This document shows positions 45,618 to 54,618 of a stretch of 64,000 nt of DNA, piece by piece (positions within the stretch are counted from its first letter, which is position 1; the number at the start of each line of letters is the position of its first letter). Origin of the DNA: Paraburkholderia flava (GTDB taxonomy: Bacteria > Pseudomonadota > Gammaproteobacteria > Burkholderiales > Burkholderiaceae); the NCBI RefSeq assembly GCF_004359985.1, contig NZ_SMRO01000001.1:248001-312000 (forward strand), given 5' to 3'. The translations under genes were made by a program, and so were the position numbers. The notes under the pieces were generated by a model, which did no database searches, was not told where the DNA came from, and worked only from the letters and a program-made list of their open reading frames with translations.

Positions 45618-46798
45618 GCGTACTCCTTGTTGGTCGATTCGTTATCCAGAGGCCCCGCTATCTTATTCTGTCCGGCGCCCGTTGTGCGATGCCGCAACTG
45701 GAACAGTTCGTTGCTCGGATCGGTGAGCTCGTCTCATAAATATCGTGGTGGACAGAACTGCGGGGGGAGGCCGTACGGTCCTCGCCGAATGGTGGCGGCT
45801 TCAGATGACAGATGCGTGTGATGCAGCATCTCACAGGGGAGTTTCGTGTCGGCTTTGTGTAGCTGGGTGTCAATTCCGGAGCCCGGAACGGGCGAGAACC
45901 CACTTCATTTTCTGCGTAGATCCGGCCTATCCAACCGGATAGGGACCATTTTGGGATTGTAAGGGGCCGTTGATTTTTGATCCGGGACTATCGCCGGCTC
46001 ATGGGTGCGTTGCCGCTCCTTTCTTCTGAATATTTTTCATCCGGCCGATGACGACACCGGCGCATCAACTTGTTGATTCTCATAAAAATAAAACGAGATA
46101 CTTATCGTAAATTCCCGGCGCTGACCTCACGCCTTCTTGATCCGAAAAGCGCTGTCGAGATCGTGCTGCTCCTCGTGATCTGTCAGGGAAACGTCAACTC
46201 GTGGTTTTGCCGTCGATCTAAAAATGTTTGACGCCCGATTTCTTTTATTGCTAACTTTCCCATCAGGGAATTTTCTTATATTCATGGAGAAAATTCAAAC
46301 AAATTACTTACCAAATAATTCGTTTGTATTTCGTATAATGAGAATTGTTGATTTACATTAATTGTATTTTACTAATAAATGTCGTATCAATTAAAGGCGA
46401 TATTGAAGCTCGTGATTAACGCAAGATTGCTTGATTACCCGCGCGCGTATGTGACCGAATGACCCGCTAAAAAACGATGGAATCGCATCATTAGCACATG
46501 TCACGCATACACAGCGTGACGGTTCGGCTGACTATGCCGGGCGGATCGAAAAACTGGTACCGAAATTCACCCGCGTCGTTGTTTCTGAATAACGACGGCA
46601 GGTCCCGTATTGCCAAAAATCGCCATGCAATGCAATGGCGAATTCCAAAGTTTTCAAGAAATCGACCTTAAAGAATTGCGTTATCTGGCCAGATCCTTAT
46701 CGTGAGGCTTCTGTGGCAGAGCGTTGTCTGGAAGGTCGAGAGACCTGGCTCGTCCAGGAAAAAAAGCCGCAATTTGTCGTGGTCTACAGGAGAAACAG
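45618..46798. promoter_or_regulatory. Long AT-rich intergenic region upstream of a secreted protein
   Basis: This 1,181-bp gap has no credible gene. 46060-46450 is strikingly AT-rich and contains TATAAT (46334-46339) and many A/T tracts. Hairpins seen: CCTATCC/GGATAGG (45926-45943), CGTCGTT/AACGACG (46574-46597) and CGCCAT/ATGGCG (46621-46640); the last is preceded on the plus strand by an A-run, so on the minus strand it would read as a short intrinsic terminator. If the TATAAT is the -10 box, the secreted-protein mRNA has a leader of about 450 bases. Confidence 0.5.
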
Positions 46799-47992
46799 AT
46801 GCGCTCGAAGATAGGGTTTGTCACGCACAGTATGGTCCGCGCCGCCGTCGTCGCCGGTGCGGGTCTGTTCATCAGTGCGATTCCGCTGTCGTCCGCCTTT
46901 GCCGGGCAGGCAGCCAGCAGTTTCGTCGATCAGGCTCAGGTTCAGGCCGAATCGCAGGCACATGAGAGCTGGCGCGAAAACGTCAGACAGTACGCGCCGC
47001 GAGGAGGGGGATGTTATAGCGCATCCTTTCCGAGCCTGAAATGGGACAAGGTGGCATGCGGTCCCGTGTCGGGTTACCGGTCAGGTCGGCGGTCAGTAGA
47101 CCATGCGGCAGTGCGAGACCTTGCGAGCAGTGCGCATGGCACGCCAGGCACGCGAGGCACGCAAGTGGTCGGGAACGGAACCGACTATGCCGCTCAGGCG
47201 CCGTCCGGGACGCTCATCAGCGAGGCGGTCGGTAGCTTTCCTTCGGTCAGCGGGGTGACGACCGAACGCGGCGTGGGGGGCAACGCCGGAACGAATCAAT
47301 ATACGTTGCAGCTCAATACGAATTTCGACTTCGCCTCTGCCGCATGCGGGAGCTATGCGACCGGCGACACGTCGGGCTGCTTCTCCTGGCAGCAGTATGT
47401 GCTGGTGTCGAATGACGTCAACGCGGCAGGCACCGCACAAACCGGAACGACCGACGTATTCATCCAGACCTGGCTGGAAAATTACGGCAACGATCCCGAC
47501 CAGTCCGGCAATGCCTGCCCGGCTGGGTGGAATTCCGGTGGCCCCGATCAAAGCGGTCCGGGAGACGATTGCTACCAGAACAGCCCTGCCGCCGTCGTCT
47601 CGAACCGGGTCCTGCCGATTACCGACCTCGCCAGTCTGAAACTGTCGGGCACGGCTAACGCGAACGGAAGGGATACGGCTACGGCCACGTTCGGCACGCA
47701 GGCTTTTAGCTCGTCCACCGACGACACCATTTCGGATATCGCGAACGGCTGGACGCAGACGGAGTTCAACGTCGTGGGCAATGCCGGCGGATCGCAAGCC
47801 GATTTCAATCGCGGCTCGTCGATGAGCGTGAACGTCGCGTTGACCGATGGGTCCAGCGCAGCGCCGACGTGCGCCGGCCCGAGCAATGGCGGCACGACCG
47901 GCGAAACCAATAATCTGACGCTTGGCAGATGTACCGCTTCCGCAGGAACGAGCACGACAGCGCCCGCGATTCAGTTCACGCAGTCGAACTGA
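46799..47992 (+). CDS. Secreted protein of unknown function
   Basis: A 397-residue exported protein that I do not recognise. A Sec signal peptide with an unusually long N region ends near SSAFAGQAAS (about residues 1-38). The mature protein is rich in Gly, Ser, Thr, Asn and Ala, poor in Lys and mostly beta-type in character. It has eight or so Cys, several in pairs spaced like disulfides (CYSASFPSLKWDKVAC, CGSYATGDTSGC, CPAGWNSGGPDQSGPGDDC, CAGPSNGG with a late Cys). The segment WQQYVLVSNDVNAAGTAQTG and FIQTWLENYGNDP suggest a carbohydrate- or surface-binding beta sandwich, but this is only an impression. AGGAG precedes the ATG at 46799 by 6-7 bases. It stands alone, with a terminator behind it and a long AT-rich region before it. 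Confidence 0.78.
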   Translation: MRSKIGFVTHSMVRAAVVAGAGLFISAIPLSSAFAGQAASSFVDQAQVQAESQAHESWRENVRQYAPRGGGCYSASFPSLKWDKVACGPVSGYRSGRRSVDHAAVRDLASSAHGTPGTRGTQVVGNGTDYAAQAPSGTLISEAVGSFPSVSGVTTERGVGGNAGTNQYTLQLNTNFDFASAACGSYATGDTSGCFSWQQYVLVSNDVNAAGTAQTGTTDVFIQTWLENYGNDPDQSGNACPAGWNSGGPDQSGPGDDCYQNSPAAVVSNRVLPITDLASLKLSGTANANGRDTATATFGTQAFSSSTDDTISDIANGWTQTEFNVVGNAGGSQADFNRGSSMSVNVALTDGSSAAPTCAGPSNGGTTGETNNLTLGRCTASAGTSTTAPAIQFTQSN

Positions 47993-48034
47993 AGCTGTTT
48001 GCTGCGGGGTTTAAACCTGCGGTGACGTGAAAGC

Positions 48035-48064
48035 GTGCCGGGTGACGTATTGCCCGGCACTTTT
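48035..48064 (+). terminator. Intrinsic terminator behind the secreted protein
   Basis: GTGCCGGG (48035-48042) pairs with CCCGGCAC (48053-48060), followed directly by TTTTGTTT. It ends the 46799-47992 gene. Confidence 0.85.
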
Positions 48065-48150
48065 GTTTGGGGTGTCGCGACAGGGGCCTGGCGACCGCAT
48101 CAGTCACTGCGTAACGGTAAAAGCAGAGCCTTGCTCGAACGGCACGCGCT

Positions 48151-49065
48151 TCACCGACACTCATCGAACAACCACCGACGAAACAGCGGCACCGCCGCAG
48201 CCTCCGGCCGTGCCAGCGGACACACCAGAAAATATCCACGCGACGTGACGACGGGCGTATCGAGCAGCCGCACCAGCTGCCCGCTGTTCACGAGTTCGTC
48301 GACGAGCGGTGTCCAGCCGAGCGCGACGCCTTCGTTCATCAGCGCGGCATGGATCACGAGGGCATAGCTGTTGAACGTCAACCCGCTGCCACTCAGCGTG
48401 CCCGCAGGCGCACGCTCGACACCTTGCGCAGCAAACCAGCTATCCCACGCGAGCCAACGCTCGGGTTCGGTCGCCTGCACGTGCAGCAGCGGCAGCGACG
48501 CGAGATCGGCGGCATTCGCGATGTGCGGATGCGCGGCCGCGAACGCAGGCGAACAGACCGGCGTGACTTCTTCCGGGAACAGCCGCGTCGATGTGCACGG
48601 CGACCAGTCGCCGCTGCCGAATGCAATCGCGATGTCCGCGTGATCGCGTTGTGGGTCGAAGCCTTCCTGCGACGTGACGATTTTCACATCGACGTCGGGC
48701 ATCGAATGCTTGAGACGCGACAGTCGCGGCATCAGCCAGTAGGTAGCGAAACCGAAATCGGTGAGCAGCGTGAGCGCACCCGACGCGCGGCGCGTACGGA
48801 TGTCGGTGGTCGCGACGCGGATCGCGTCGAGACTCTGATGCACCGCTTCGAACAGCCGCGCGCCTTCTGCGGTGAGCGTCACGCCGCGAGGACCGCGCTC
48901 GAAGAGCGGCGCGCCGAGATCGGTCTCCAACTGCACGACGCGCTGGCTGACCGCCGGCTGCGTCGAGCCGAGTTCGCGCGCGGCCGCCGTGAAGCTCGCG
49001 AGCCGCGCAGCGGATTCGAACGCCGACAGCGTCTGCATCGACGGCAGTCGCTCCTGTCTCGGCAT
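48151..49065 (-). CDS. LysR-family regulator of choline-sulfate use
   Basis: A 304-residue LysR-type transcription factor. The N-terminal helix-turn-helix is LSAFESAARLASFTAAARELGSTQPAVSQRVVQLE, followed by the LysR substrate-binding domain (ALTLLTDFGFATYWLMPRL). It is divergent from betC and fits the group of LysR proteins that accompany choline-sulfatase genes. Choline sulfate or choline is the likely inducer. The start at 49065 gives MPRQERLPSMQTLSAFE, the family N terminus. The C-terminal end RPEAAAVPLFRRWLFDE is complete. Confidence 0.88.
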   Translation of the reverse strand: MPRQERLPSMQTLSAFESAARLASFTAAARELGSTQPAVSQRVVQLETDLGAPLFERGPRGVTLTAEGARLFEAVHQSLDAIRVATTDIRTRRASGALTLLTDFGFATYWLMPRLSRLKHSMPDVDVKIVTSQEGFDPQRDHADIAIAFGSGDWSPCTSTRLFPEEVTPVCSPAFAAAHPHIANAADLASLPLLHVQATEPERWLAWDSWFAAQGVERAPAGTLSGSGLTFNSYALVIHAALMNEGVALGWTPLVDELVNSGQLVRLLDTPVVTSRGYFLVCPLARPEAAAVPLFRRWLFDECR

Positions 49066-49224
49066 AACCCCCCCTTATGGACCCATAAGCGTTCGACGCC
49101 TACCCAGCGCTTTATTAAGCGGCAATAGTGAGGACGGTGAGGACGCTTTCGCACGGTGCACATGCCGCGCGTGCACACATCAAAAAGCCGTCAAACGATC
49201 TTCCGATTCTAATCGACCCCGCCC

Positions 49225-50772
49225 ATGAGCCTTAACACAAAGCAGAATATCCTTATCCTGATGGCCGACCAGATGACGCCATTTGCGCTCGCCGCATACG
49301 GTCATCGCGTGTCGCGCACGCCGCGCATCGACGCGCTCGCGCGCGATGGCGTCGTGTTCGATTCGGCGTACTGTGCGAGCCCGCTGTGCGCGCCTTCGCG
49401 CTTCTCGATGATGGCCGGCAAGCTGCCGTCGGCGATCTCCGCATACGATAACGCCGCCGAATTTCCCGCGCAAACACTGACGTTCGCACACTATCTGCGT
49501 GCGGCCGGTTATCGCACGATGCTGTCGGGCAAGATGCATTTCTGCGGCCCGGACCAGTTGCACGGCTTCGAGGAACGCCTCACCACCGACATCTATCCGG
49601 CCGACTTCGGCTGGGTGCCCGACTGGTCGCAACCCGACGTGCGGCCGAGCTGGTATCACAACATGAGTTCGGTGCTCGACGCGGGCCCATGCGTGCGGAC
49701 GAACCAGCTCGACTTCGACGACGAGGTCACGTTCACGTCGCGTCAGAAACTCTACGACATCGCGCGCGAACGCGCGGCGGGCGGCGACGACCGGCCGTTC
49801 TGTCTGGTCGCGTCGCTGACCCATCCGCACGATCCGTACGCGATTCCGCGCGAATACTGGGACCTGTATCGCGACGACGAGATCGACATGCCGCAGGTCG
49901 AGCTGTCGCGCGACGCGAGCGATCCGCATTCGCGCCGGCTGCGCGACGTCTACGAAGCCGACGTGACGCCGCCGACCGCGCAGCAGGTGCGCAACGCGCG
50001 GCATGCGTACTACGGCGCGCTGTCGTACGTCGATGCGCAGTTCGGGCAGATTCTCGACGCGCTCAATGCGACCGGTCTCGCCGACGACACGATCGTGATC
50101 GTCACGTCGGATCACGGCGAGATGCTCGGCGAACGCGGGCTCTGGTACAAGATGACGTGCTTCGAGGGCGGCGTGCGCGTGCCGCTGATCGTCCATGCAC
50201 CGCAGCGCTTCGACGCACATCGCGTGGCCGCGTCGGTGTCGCACGTCGATCTGCTGCCGACGCTCGTCGAACTCGCGACGGGCACGCGCCGCAGCGAATG
50301 GCCGGACCCGGTCGACGGCCACAGTCTCGTGCCGCATCTGAACAACGATGGCGGCCACGACGAAGCGATCGGCGAATACCTCGCGGAAGGCGCGATCGCG
50401 CCGGTCGTGATGATCCGGCGCGGCAACTACAAGTTCATCCACACGCCGAGCGATCCCGACCAGCTCTACGATCTCGCAGCCGATCCACGCGAACTCGACA
50501 ATCTCGCGACACAGCCGCACGCAACCGCCGTACTCGACGCATTCCGCGAAGAAGCGGCGCGTCGCTGGAATCTGCCGGCGCTGCACGAAGCGGTACTCGC
50601 GAGTCAGCGGCGTCGGCGTTTCCACTTCGAGGCGACGACTCAGGGGCGCATCCAGTCGTGGGACTGGCAGCCGTTCACCGACGCGAGCCAGCGCTACATG
50701 CGCAATCACATCGAACTCGACACGCTCGAAGCGATGGCGCGGTTTCCGCGCGTCGTGAGCCAGACGCGTTAG
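49225..50772 (+). CDS. betC: Choline-sulfatase
   Basis: A 515-residue sulfatase that releases choline and sulfate from choline-O-sulfate. The N-terminal metal motif ILILMADQMTPFAL is followed by the sulfatase signature LCAPSRFSMMAGKLPS, in which the Cys of CAPSR becomes formylglycine. The second metal site is TSDHGEMLGERGLWYKMTCFEG. The C-terminal tail (RRRFHFEATTQGRIQSWDWQPF) is specific to choline-sulfatases. No signal peptide, so the substrate must be imported. No clear ribosome site precedes the ATG. The gene is divergent from its LysR regulator and followed after 51 bp by a choline-type binding protein, a complete uptake-and-hydrolysis unit apart from the ABC core. Confidence 0.94.
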   Translation: MSLNTKQNILILMADQMTPFALAAYGHRVSRTPRIDALARDGVVFDSAYCASPLCAPSRFSMMAGKLPSAISAYDNAAEFPAQTLTFAHYLRAAGYRTMLSGKMHFCGPDQLHGFEERLTTDIYPADFGWVPDWSQPDVRPSWYHNMSSVLDAGPCVRTNQLDFDDEVTFTSRQKLYDIARERAAGGDDRPFCLVASLTHPHDPYAIPREYWDLYRDDEIDMPQVELSRDASDPHSRRLRDVYEADVTPPTAQQVRNARHAYYGALSYVDAQFGQILDALNATGLADDTIVIVTSDHGEMLGERGLWYKMTCFEGGVRVPLIVHAPQRFDAHRVAASVSHVDLLPTLVELATGTRRSEWPDPVDGHSLVPHLNNDGGHDEAIGEYLAEGAIAPVVMIRRGNYKFIHTPSDPDQLYDLAADPRELDNLATQPHATAVLDAFREEAARRWNLPALHEAVLASQRRRRFHFEATTQGRIQSWDWQPFTDASQRYMRNHIELDTLEAMARFPRVVSQTR

Positions 50773-50823
50773 GCAGTTTCCATCCCGCATGTCACGCTAT
50801 TACTCTACGAACCGGAGGCCATG

Positions 50824-51783
50824 ATGAAAAAAAGATGGACCGCGCTGTTATCGCCACTGCTATCGCTGTGCCTGGTGCAGGGTCTTGTGCCCGCAGCGTC
50901 CGCCGCCGAACCACCGAGCTGCACCGACGTCCGTATGGCCGATCCCGGCTGGACCGACATCGACGCGACCAACGCAATGGCCGGCGTGTTGCTGAAAGCG
51001 CTCGGCTACAAGCAGAACGTGTCGAACCTGTCGGTGCCGATCACGTATCAGGGGTTGAAGAAAGGGCAAATCGACGTGTTCCTCGGCAACTGGATGCCGG
51101 CGCAGGGGCCGCTCGTGAAACCGTTCGTCGACGAGCATTCGATCGACGTGCTGCACGCGAATCTGAGCAACGCGAAATTCACGCTCGCGGTGCCCGACTA
51201 TGTGGCGGCCGCGGGCGTTCACACGTTCGCCGATCTCGCGAAGCACGCGGACCAGTTCCAGGACAAGGTGTACGGCATCGAGCCCGGTGCGCCTGCGAAC
51301 CAGAACATCAAGAAGATGATCTCGGATAAAGCGTTCGGACTCGGCAGCTGGTCGATCGTCGAATCGAGCGAGACAGGGATGCTCACGCAGGTCGAGCGTG
51401 CAGTGCGTGACAAGAAGTGGATCGTGTTCCTCGCGTGGGAGCCGCATCTGATGAACACGAAGTTTCACCTGACGTACCTGTCCGGCGGCGACGCGTACTT
51501 CGGACCGAACTACGGCGGCGCGACCGTCAACACCGTGACGCGCGCGGGCTATGCCGGCCAGTGCACGAACGTCGCGCGTCTGTTCCAGCAGATGACGTTC
51601 AACGTCGACATCGAGAACCAGATCATCGCGAACGTGCTGCAAAACAAGGTCGATCTGAATGCGGCTGCGTTGCAGGCGCTCAAGGGCAACCCGGCGCTCG
51701 TGTCGGGGTGGCTGAAGGGCGTGACGACCGCGTCTGGTGCGGACGGTCTGCAGGCGGTACAGACGCAGCTCGGGATACGTTAA
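50824..51783 (+). CDS. choX: Periplasmic choline-type substrate-binding protein
   Basis: A 319-residue OpuAC-family periplasmic binding protein with a Sec signal peptide (MKKRWTALLSPLLSLCLVQG...SAA). The mature N terminus CTDVRMADPGWTDIDATNAMA and the segments FLGNWMPAQ, YGIEPGAPANQNIKKMI and WIVFLAWEPHLMN carry the aromatic residues that form the choline box in ChoX. GGAGG lies 5 bases before the ATG at 50824; the preceding ATG at 50821 is too close to it. Position behind betC suggests choline or choline-O-sulfate as ligand. No permease or ATPase gene follows; a terminator does. Confidence 0.88.
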   Translation: MKKRWTALLSPLLSLCLVQGLVPAASAAEPPSCTDVRMADPGWTDIDATNAMAGVLLKALGYKQNVSNLSVPITYQGLKKGQIDVFLGNWMPAQGPLVKPFVDEHSIDVLHANLSNAKFTLAVPDYVAAAGVHTFADLAKHADQFQDKVYGIEPGAPANQNIKKMISDKAFGLGSWSIVESSETGMLTQVERAVRDKKWIVFLAWEPHLMNTKFHLTYLSGGDAYFGPNYGGATVNTVTRAGYAGQCTNVARLFQQMTFNVDIENQIIANVLQNKVDLNAAALQALKGNPALVSGWLKGVTTASGADGLQAVQTQLGIR

Positions 51784-51811
51784 TCCGGTATCGCTGCAGC
51801 GCTGCATCCTC

Positions 51812-51855
51812 ATGCCGCGTCGCGGGCACGCATTGCCCCGTGACGCGGCATTTTT
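51812..51855 (+). terminator. Intrinsic terminator behind choX
   Basis: ATGCCGCGTCGCGGG (51812-51826) pairs with CCCGTGACGCGGCAT (51837-51851) as a 15-bp stem with one G.U pair, followed by TTTT. It ends the betC-choX unit. The rest of the gap to the porin (51856-52134) shows no gene or clear motif. Confidence 0.88.
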
Positions 51856-52134
51856 CATCGGCTTTTCGAAGGGCGACGGCGCTCATGTGCCCGGTGTCCG
51901 TATGCGTTTTCACCACGCTTGTCGCAATCAGACCAATCGGCGTCGCTTACGGTCGCATTGCCCGGAATTTGAATTTGTACTGTGCGTCATCGCCCGTGGG
52001 TTATGCGTGGTGGCTTCCCGTGGCGAGCGCTTCACCCGCTTCACCGATAGCGCGTCATTCCAGCAAGACAGGCGGTTCCGCGAGTTTGGAGGCGGAATCC
52101 TCTTTCCATCCAGCAGGCAAGAGAGAACCACACA

Positions 52135-53277
52135 ATGAAAAGACTGAATGCCGCAGCACTCTCCGGCGCGGCCCTCGTGCTCGCCAGCGTCCCCGCCGTC
52201 AGCCACGCGCAAAGCAGCGTGACGCTGTACGGCATTCTGGATGCAGGTATCACCTACGTGAACAACACCGGCGGCTCGCACGTCGTTAAATTCGACGATG
52301 GCGTGTCGTACGGCAACCGGTGGGGCATCAAGGGCACCGAGGATCTCGGCGGCGGCCTGTCCGCCGTGTTCGCACTCGAAAGCGGATTCCGCCTCGGCAA
52401 CGGGCAGCTCGGCTTCGGCGGCGCGGAGTTCGGCCGCCAGGCTTATGTCGGCCTGAAGAATTCGTGGGGCACGCTGTCGTTCGGCGATCAGCTCGACATG
52501 ACCGAAGAGATGGTCTATCTGTACAACATCTCGAGCTGGGGAAGCGGCTACGCGATCCACCAGGGCGACTTCGACCGCTTCAACGGCGACCGTCTGCCGA
52601 ACTCGGTGAAGTTCCTGTCGAACGAATTCGGCGGCTTCATGTTCGGCGGTATGTACTCGTTCGGCAACGTGGCGGGCAACTTCCATCAGAACAGCGCATA
52701 CAGCCTTGGTGCGCACTACGCGAACGGTCCGTTCACGGTCGGCGCAGCGTACACGCAGCTGAACAACCCGAGCGGCATCTACGCGTTCGACCCGTACGCG
52801 ATGATCGGCACGAGCACGTTCCTCGGCCGCCCGACGGTTAGCGTCAACGCGACGACCGGCGCGGTCACCGATCTGTACTCGAGCTCGTCGTTCGCTGTCG
52901 ACAAGCAGGGCACGTTCGGCGTCGGTTCGAGCTACGCGATCGGCAACGTCACGCTGAACGGCAATTTCACGTACACGACGATCAAGGGATTCGGTGTGTC
53001 GTCGCACATGAAGGTGCTCGAAGGCGGCGCGGACTGGCAGGTCACGCCGGCGTTCAGCGCGATCGGCGGCTATCAGTACACGAACTTCGAAGGGCATCAC
53101 TGGAACCAGGTGTCGGCGGGCTTTCACTACCTGCTGTCGAAGCGCACCGATGTGTACATCTCCGGCGATTATCTGAAGGCGTCGCAAGGCGTGAACGCGG
53201 TGATCGGCTACAGCTTCACGCCGTCGACGACGAGCACCCAGGCCGATGTGCGCGTCGGGATGCGGCATTCGTTCTGA
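52135..53277 (+). CDS. Outer-membrane porin (Burkholderia general porin type)
   Basis: A 380-residue outer-membrane beta barrel. Signal peptide MKRLNAAALSGAALVLASVPAVSHAQ; then the porin start SSVTLYGILDAGITYVNN, the segment GNRWGIKGTEDLGGGLSAVF, and GRQAYVGLKNSWGTLSFGDQ. The last residue is Phe (RVGMRHSF), needed for barrel assembly. It is expected to form trimers of 16-strand pores. It lies between the choline-sulfate and carnitine genes and may admit cationic amines, but this is only positional. An intrinsic terminator follows. Confidence 0.94.
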   Translation: MKRLNAAALSGAALVLASVPAVSHAQSSVTLYGILDAGITYVNNTGGSHVVKFDDGVSYGNRWGIKGTEDLGGGLSAVFALESGFRLGNGQLGFGGAEFGRQAYVGLKNSWGTLSFGDQLDMTEEMVYLYNISSWGSGYAIHQGDFDRFNGDRLPNSVKFLSNEFGGFMFGGMYSFGNVAGNFHQNSAYSLGAHYANGPFTVGAAYTQLNNPSGIYAFDPYAMIGTSTFLGRPTVSVNATTGAVTDLYSSSSFAVDKQGTFGVGSSYAIGNVTLNGNFTYTTIKGFGVSSHMKVLEGGADWQVTPAFSAIGGYQYTNFEGHHWNQVSAGFHYLLSKRTDVYISGDYLKASQGVNAVIGYSFTPSTTSTQADVRVGMRHSF

Positions 53278-53305
53278 TGCTTGATGTTTGATGCCTGATG
53301 AGGTG

Positions 53306-53337
53306 AGCGGACGCGATGGGCGTCCGCTTGCTTTTTT
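53306..53337. terminator. Intrinsic terminator behind the porin
   Basis: AGCGGACGC (53306-53314) pairs with GCGTCCGCT (53320-53328), followed by TGCTTTTTT. It lies between the porin and the convergent cdhR gene. Confidence 0.88.
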
Positions 53338-53371
53338 AGATCAAAAGCACATCGCTGCACTGCACGTTTCT

Positions 53372-54322
53372 CTACGTCGCCACCCGCACCGCGCTCCGGT
53401 CCCGTCGCGGACTCATCCCGAACTTCGCGCGGTACGTGCGCGAGAAATGCGATGGCGATTCGAAGCCGCATGCGACGCAGATCGATGTGATCGTCATGTC
53501 GGTCTGCTGTAGCAGTTCGCGTGCGCGGTTCAGGCGCAGCTGCAGATAGAAATGCGTTGGCGTGTCCTTCAACGCCGAACAAAACAACCGCTCCAGCTGC
53601 CGGCGCGTGACGCCGATCTCCTGCGCGAGTGCATCGGGCGCGAGCGGTTCCTCCATGTGCTGTTCCATCGCGCCGATCACCTGGATCAGCTTGCGGTTGT
53701 GCACGCCATAGCGCGCGGCGATCTCCATCCGCTGATGATCCGAGCGCTGCCGGATACGGCTCACGACGAACTGCTCCGACACCGCCGACGCCAGCGTCGC
53801 ACCATGACTGCGGCCGATCAGGTCGAGCATCATGTCGATCGAAGCAGTACCGCCCGCGCACGTGATCCGTCTTTCACCAATCTCGAACAGTTCCTGGCTC
53901 GCATGCAGCGACGGATAGCGCTCGTGAAATGCCGACAGCGCTTCCCAATGCAGCGTGAGCCGGTCCGAGTCGCTGAAGAGTCCCGCTTCCGCGAGCACGA
54001 AGCTGCCCGTATCGATACCACCGAGCGTCGCGCCCGCACGCGCGAGCCGTCGCAGCCACGTGGCGAGTGCGCGGCTGTGGCACGCGAGCGGATCGAAGCC
54101 CGCGACGACGAAGACGGTGCGGGGATCGGCGGCGTCGAACGCGGCTTCGGCGTTCAGCGAGATGCCGTTGCTCGCGGCGACCGGCGCGCCGTCGATACTG
54201 AGGATGTGCCAGCGGTACAGATTCTCGCGGAAGCGGTTCGCGACGCGCAGCGGCTCGACGGCGGACATGAAACCGATCGCCGAGAAGCCCGGCAGCAGCA
54301 GGAACGAGATGTCTTCGGGCAT
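53372..54322 (-). CDS. cdhR: GATase1-like AraC regulator, probable CdhR (carnitine catabolism regulator)
   Basis: A 316-residue GlxA-type AraC regulator. The N-terminal DJ-1/PfpI-like domain (FLLLPGFSAIGFMSAVEPLRVAN, GGIDTGSFVLAEAGLF) is followed by a C-terminal AraC DNA-binding domain (APDALAQEIGVTRRQLERLFCSA, ITSICVACGFESPSHFSRTYRAKFG). The start at 54322 (MPEDISFLLLPGF) is preferred over 42 extra residues that lack homology. It is divergent from caiX and the carnitine operon, as cdhR is in Pseudomonas aeruginosa. Carnitine is the expected inducer. It is a paralogue of the GbdR-like protein at 23.5 kb, and both serve connected pathways. Confidence 0.87.
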   Translation of the reverse strand: MPEDISFLLLPGFSAIGFMSAVEPLRVANRFRENLYRWHILSIDGAPVAASNGISLNAEAAFDAADPRTVFVVAGFDPLACHSRALATWLRRLARAGATLGGIDTGSFVLAEAGLFSDSDRLTLHWEALSAFHERYPSLHASQELFEIGERRITCAGGTASIDMMLDLIGRSHGATLASAVSEQFVVSRIRQRSDHQRMEIAARYGVHNRKLIQVIGAMEQHMEEPLAPDALAQEIGVTRRQLERLFCSALKDTPTHFYLQLRLNRARELLQQTDMTITSICVACGFESPSHFSRTYRAKFGMSPRRDRSAVRVAT

Positions 54323-54618
54323 CGTGCGGCAGGTGCGATCGGCGGTGGCCAGGCGGGGAGTGGGGCGAGCGTAGCAAGCGGCGCGCATGCCCGCAAGCGC
54401 CGTCAATATTGGCGGCGTGCCTCGATGAAGGCGGTTCGCGCGATGCATGCTGGTTTTCCCTCATGGTCGCAAGCGAGCAAGAACGGGTCGCTGATGGTCG
54501 CTTTGGCGGCAATATGCCCTTGTACCTTTGCTGCACACCACGCAATCACCGATCCGACCGGTCTGCTGTCCGGTAGGCCGATTCGAAACACGCTCGAAAC
54601 GTGTCAGAGGGAAACGTC
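54323..54618. promoter_or_regulatory. Divergent cdhR-caiX control region
   Basis: A 296-bp region between the two divergent carnitine genes. It should contain the CdhR site and both promoters. I see no clean palindrome; AraC-type sites are degenerate direct repeats and cannot be picked by eye here. Confidence 0.4.

Noticed and set aside
49180..50790. 536-residue minus-strand frame opposite betC
   Set aside because: Arg/Val-rich antisense shadow of a GC-rich gene; betC has all catalytic motifs on the plus strand.
51928..53268. 446-residue minus-strand frame opposite the porin
   Set aside because: Shadow frame with extreme Arg/Ala content; the porin has a signal peptide and a C-terminal Phe.
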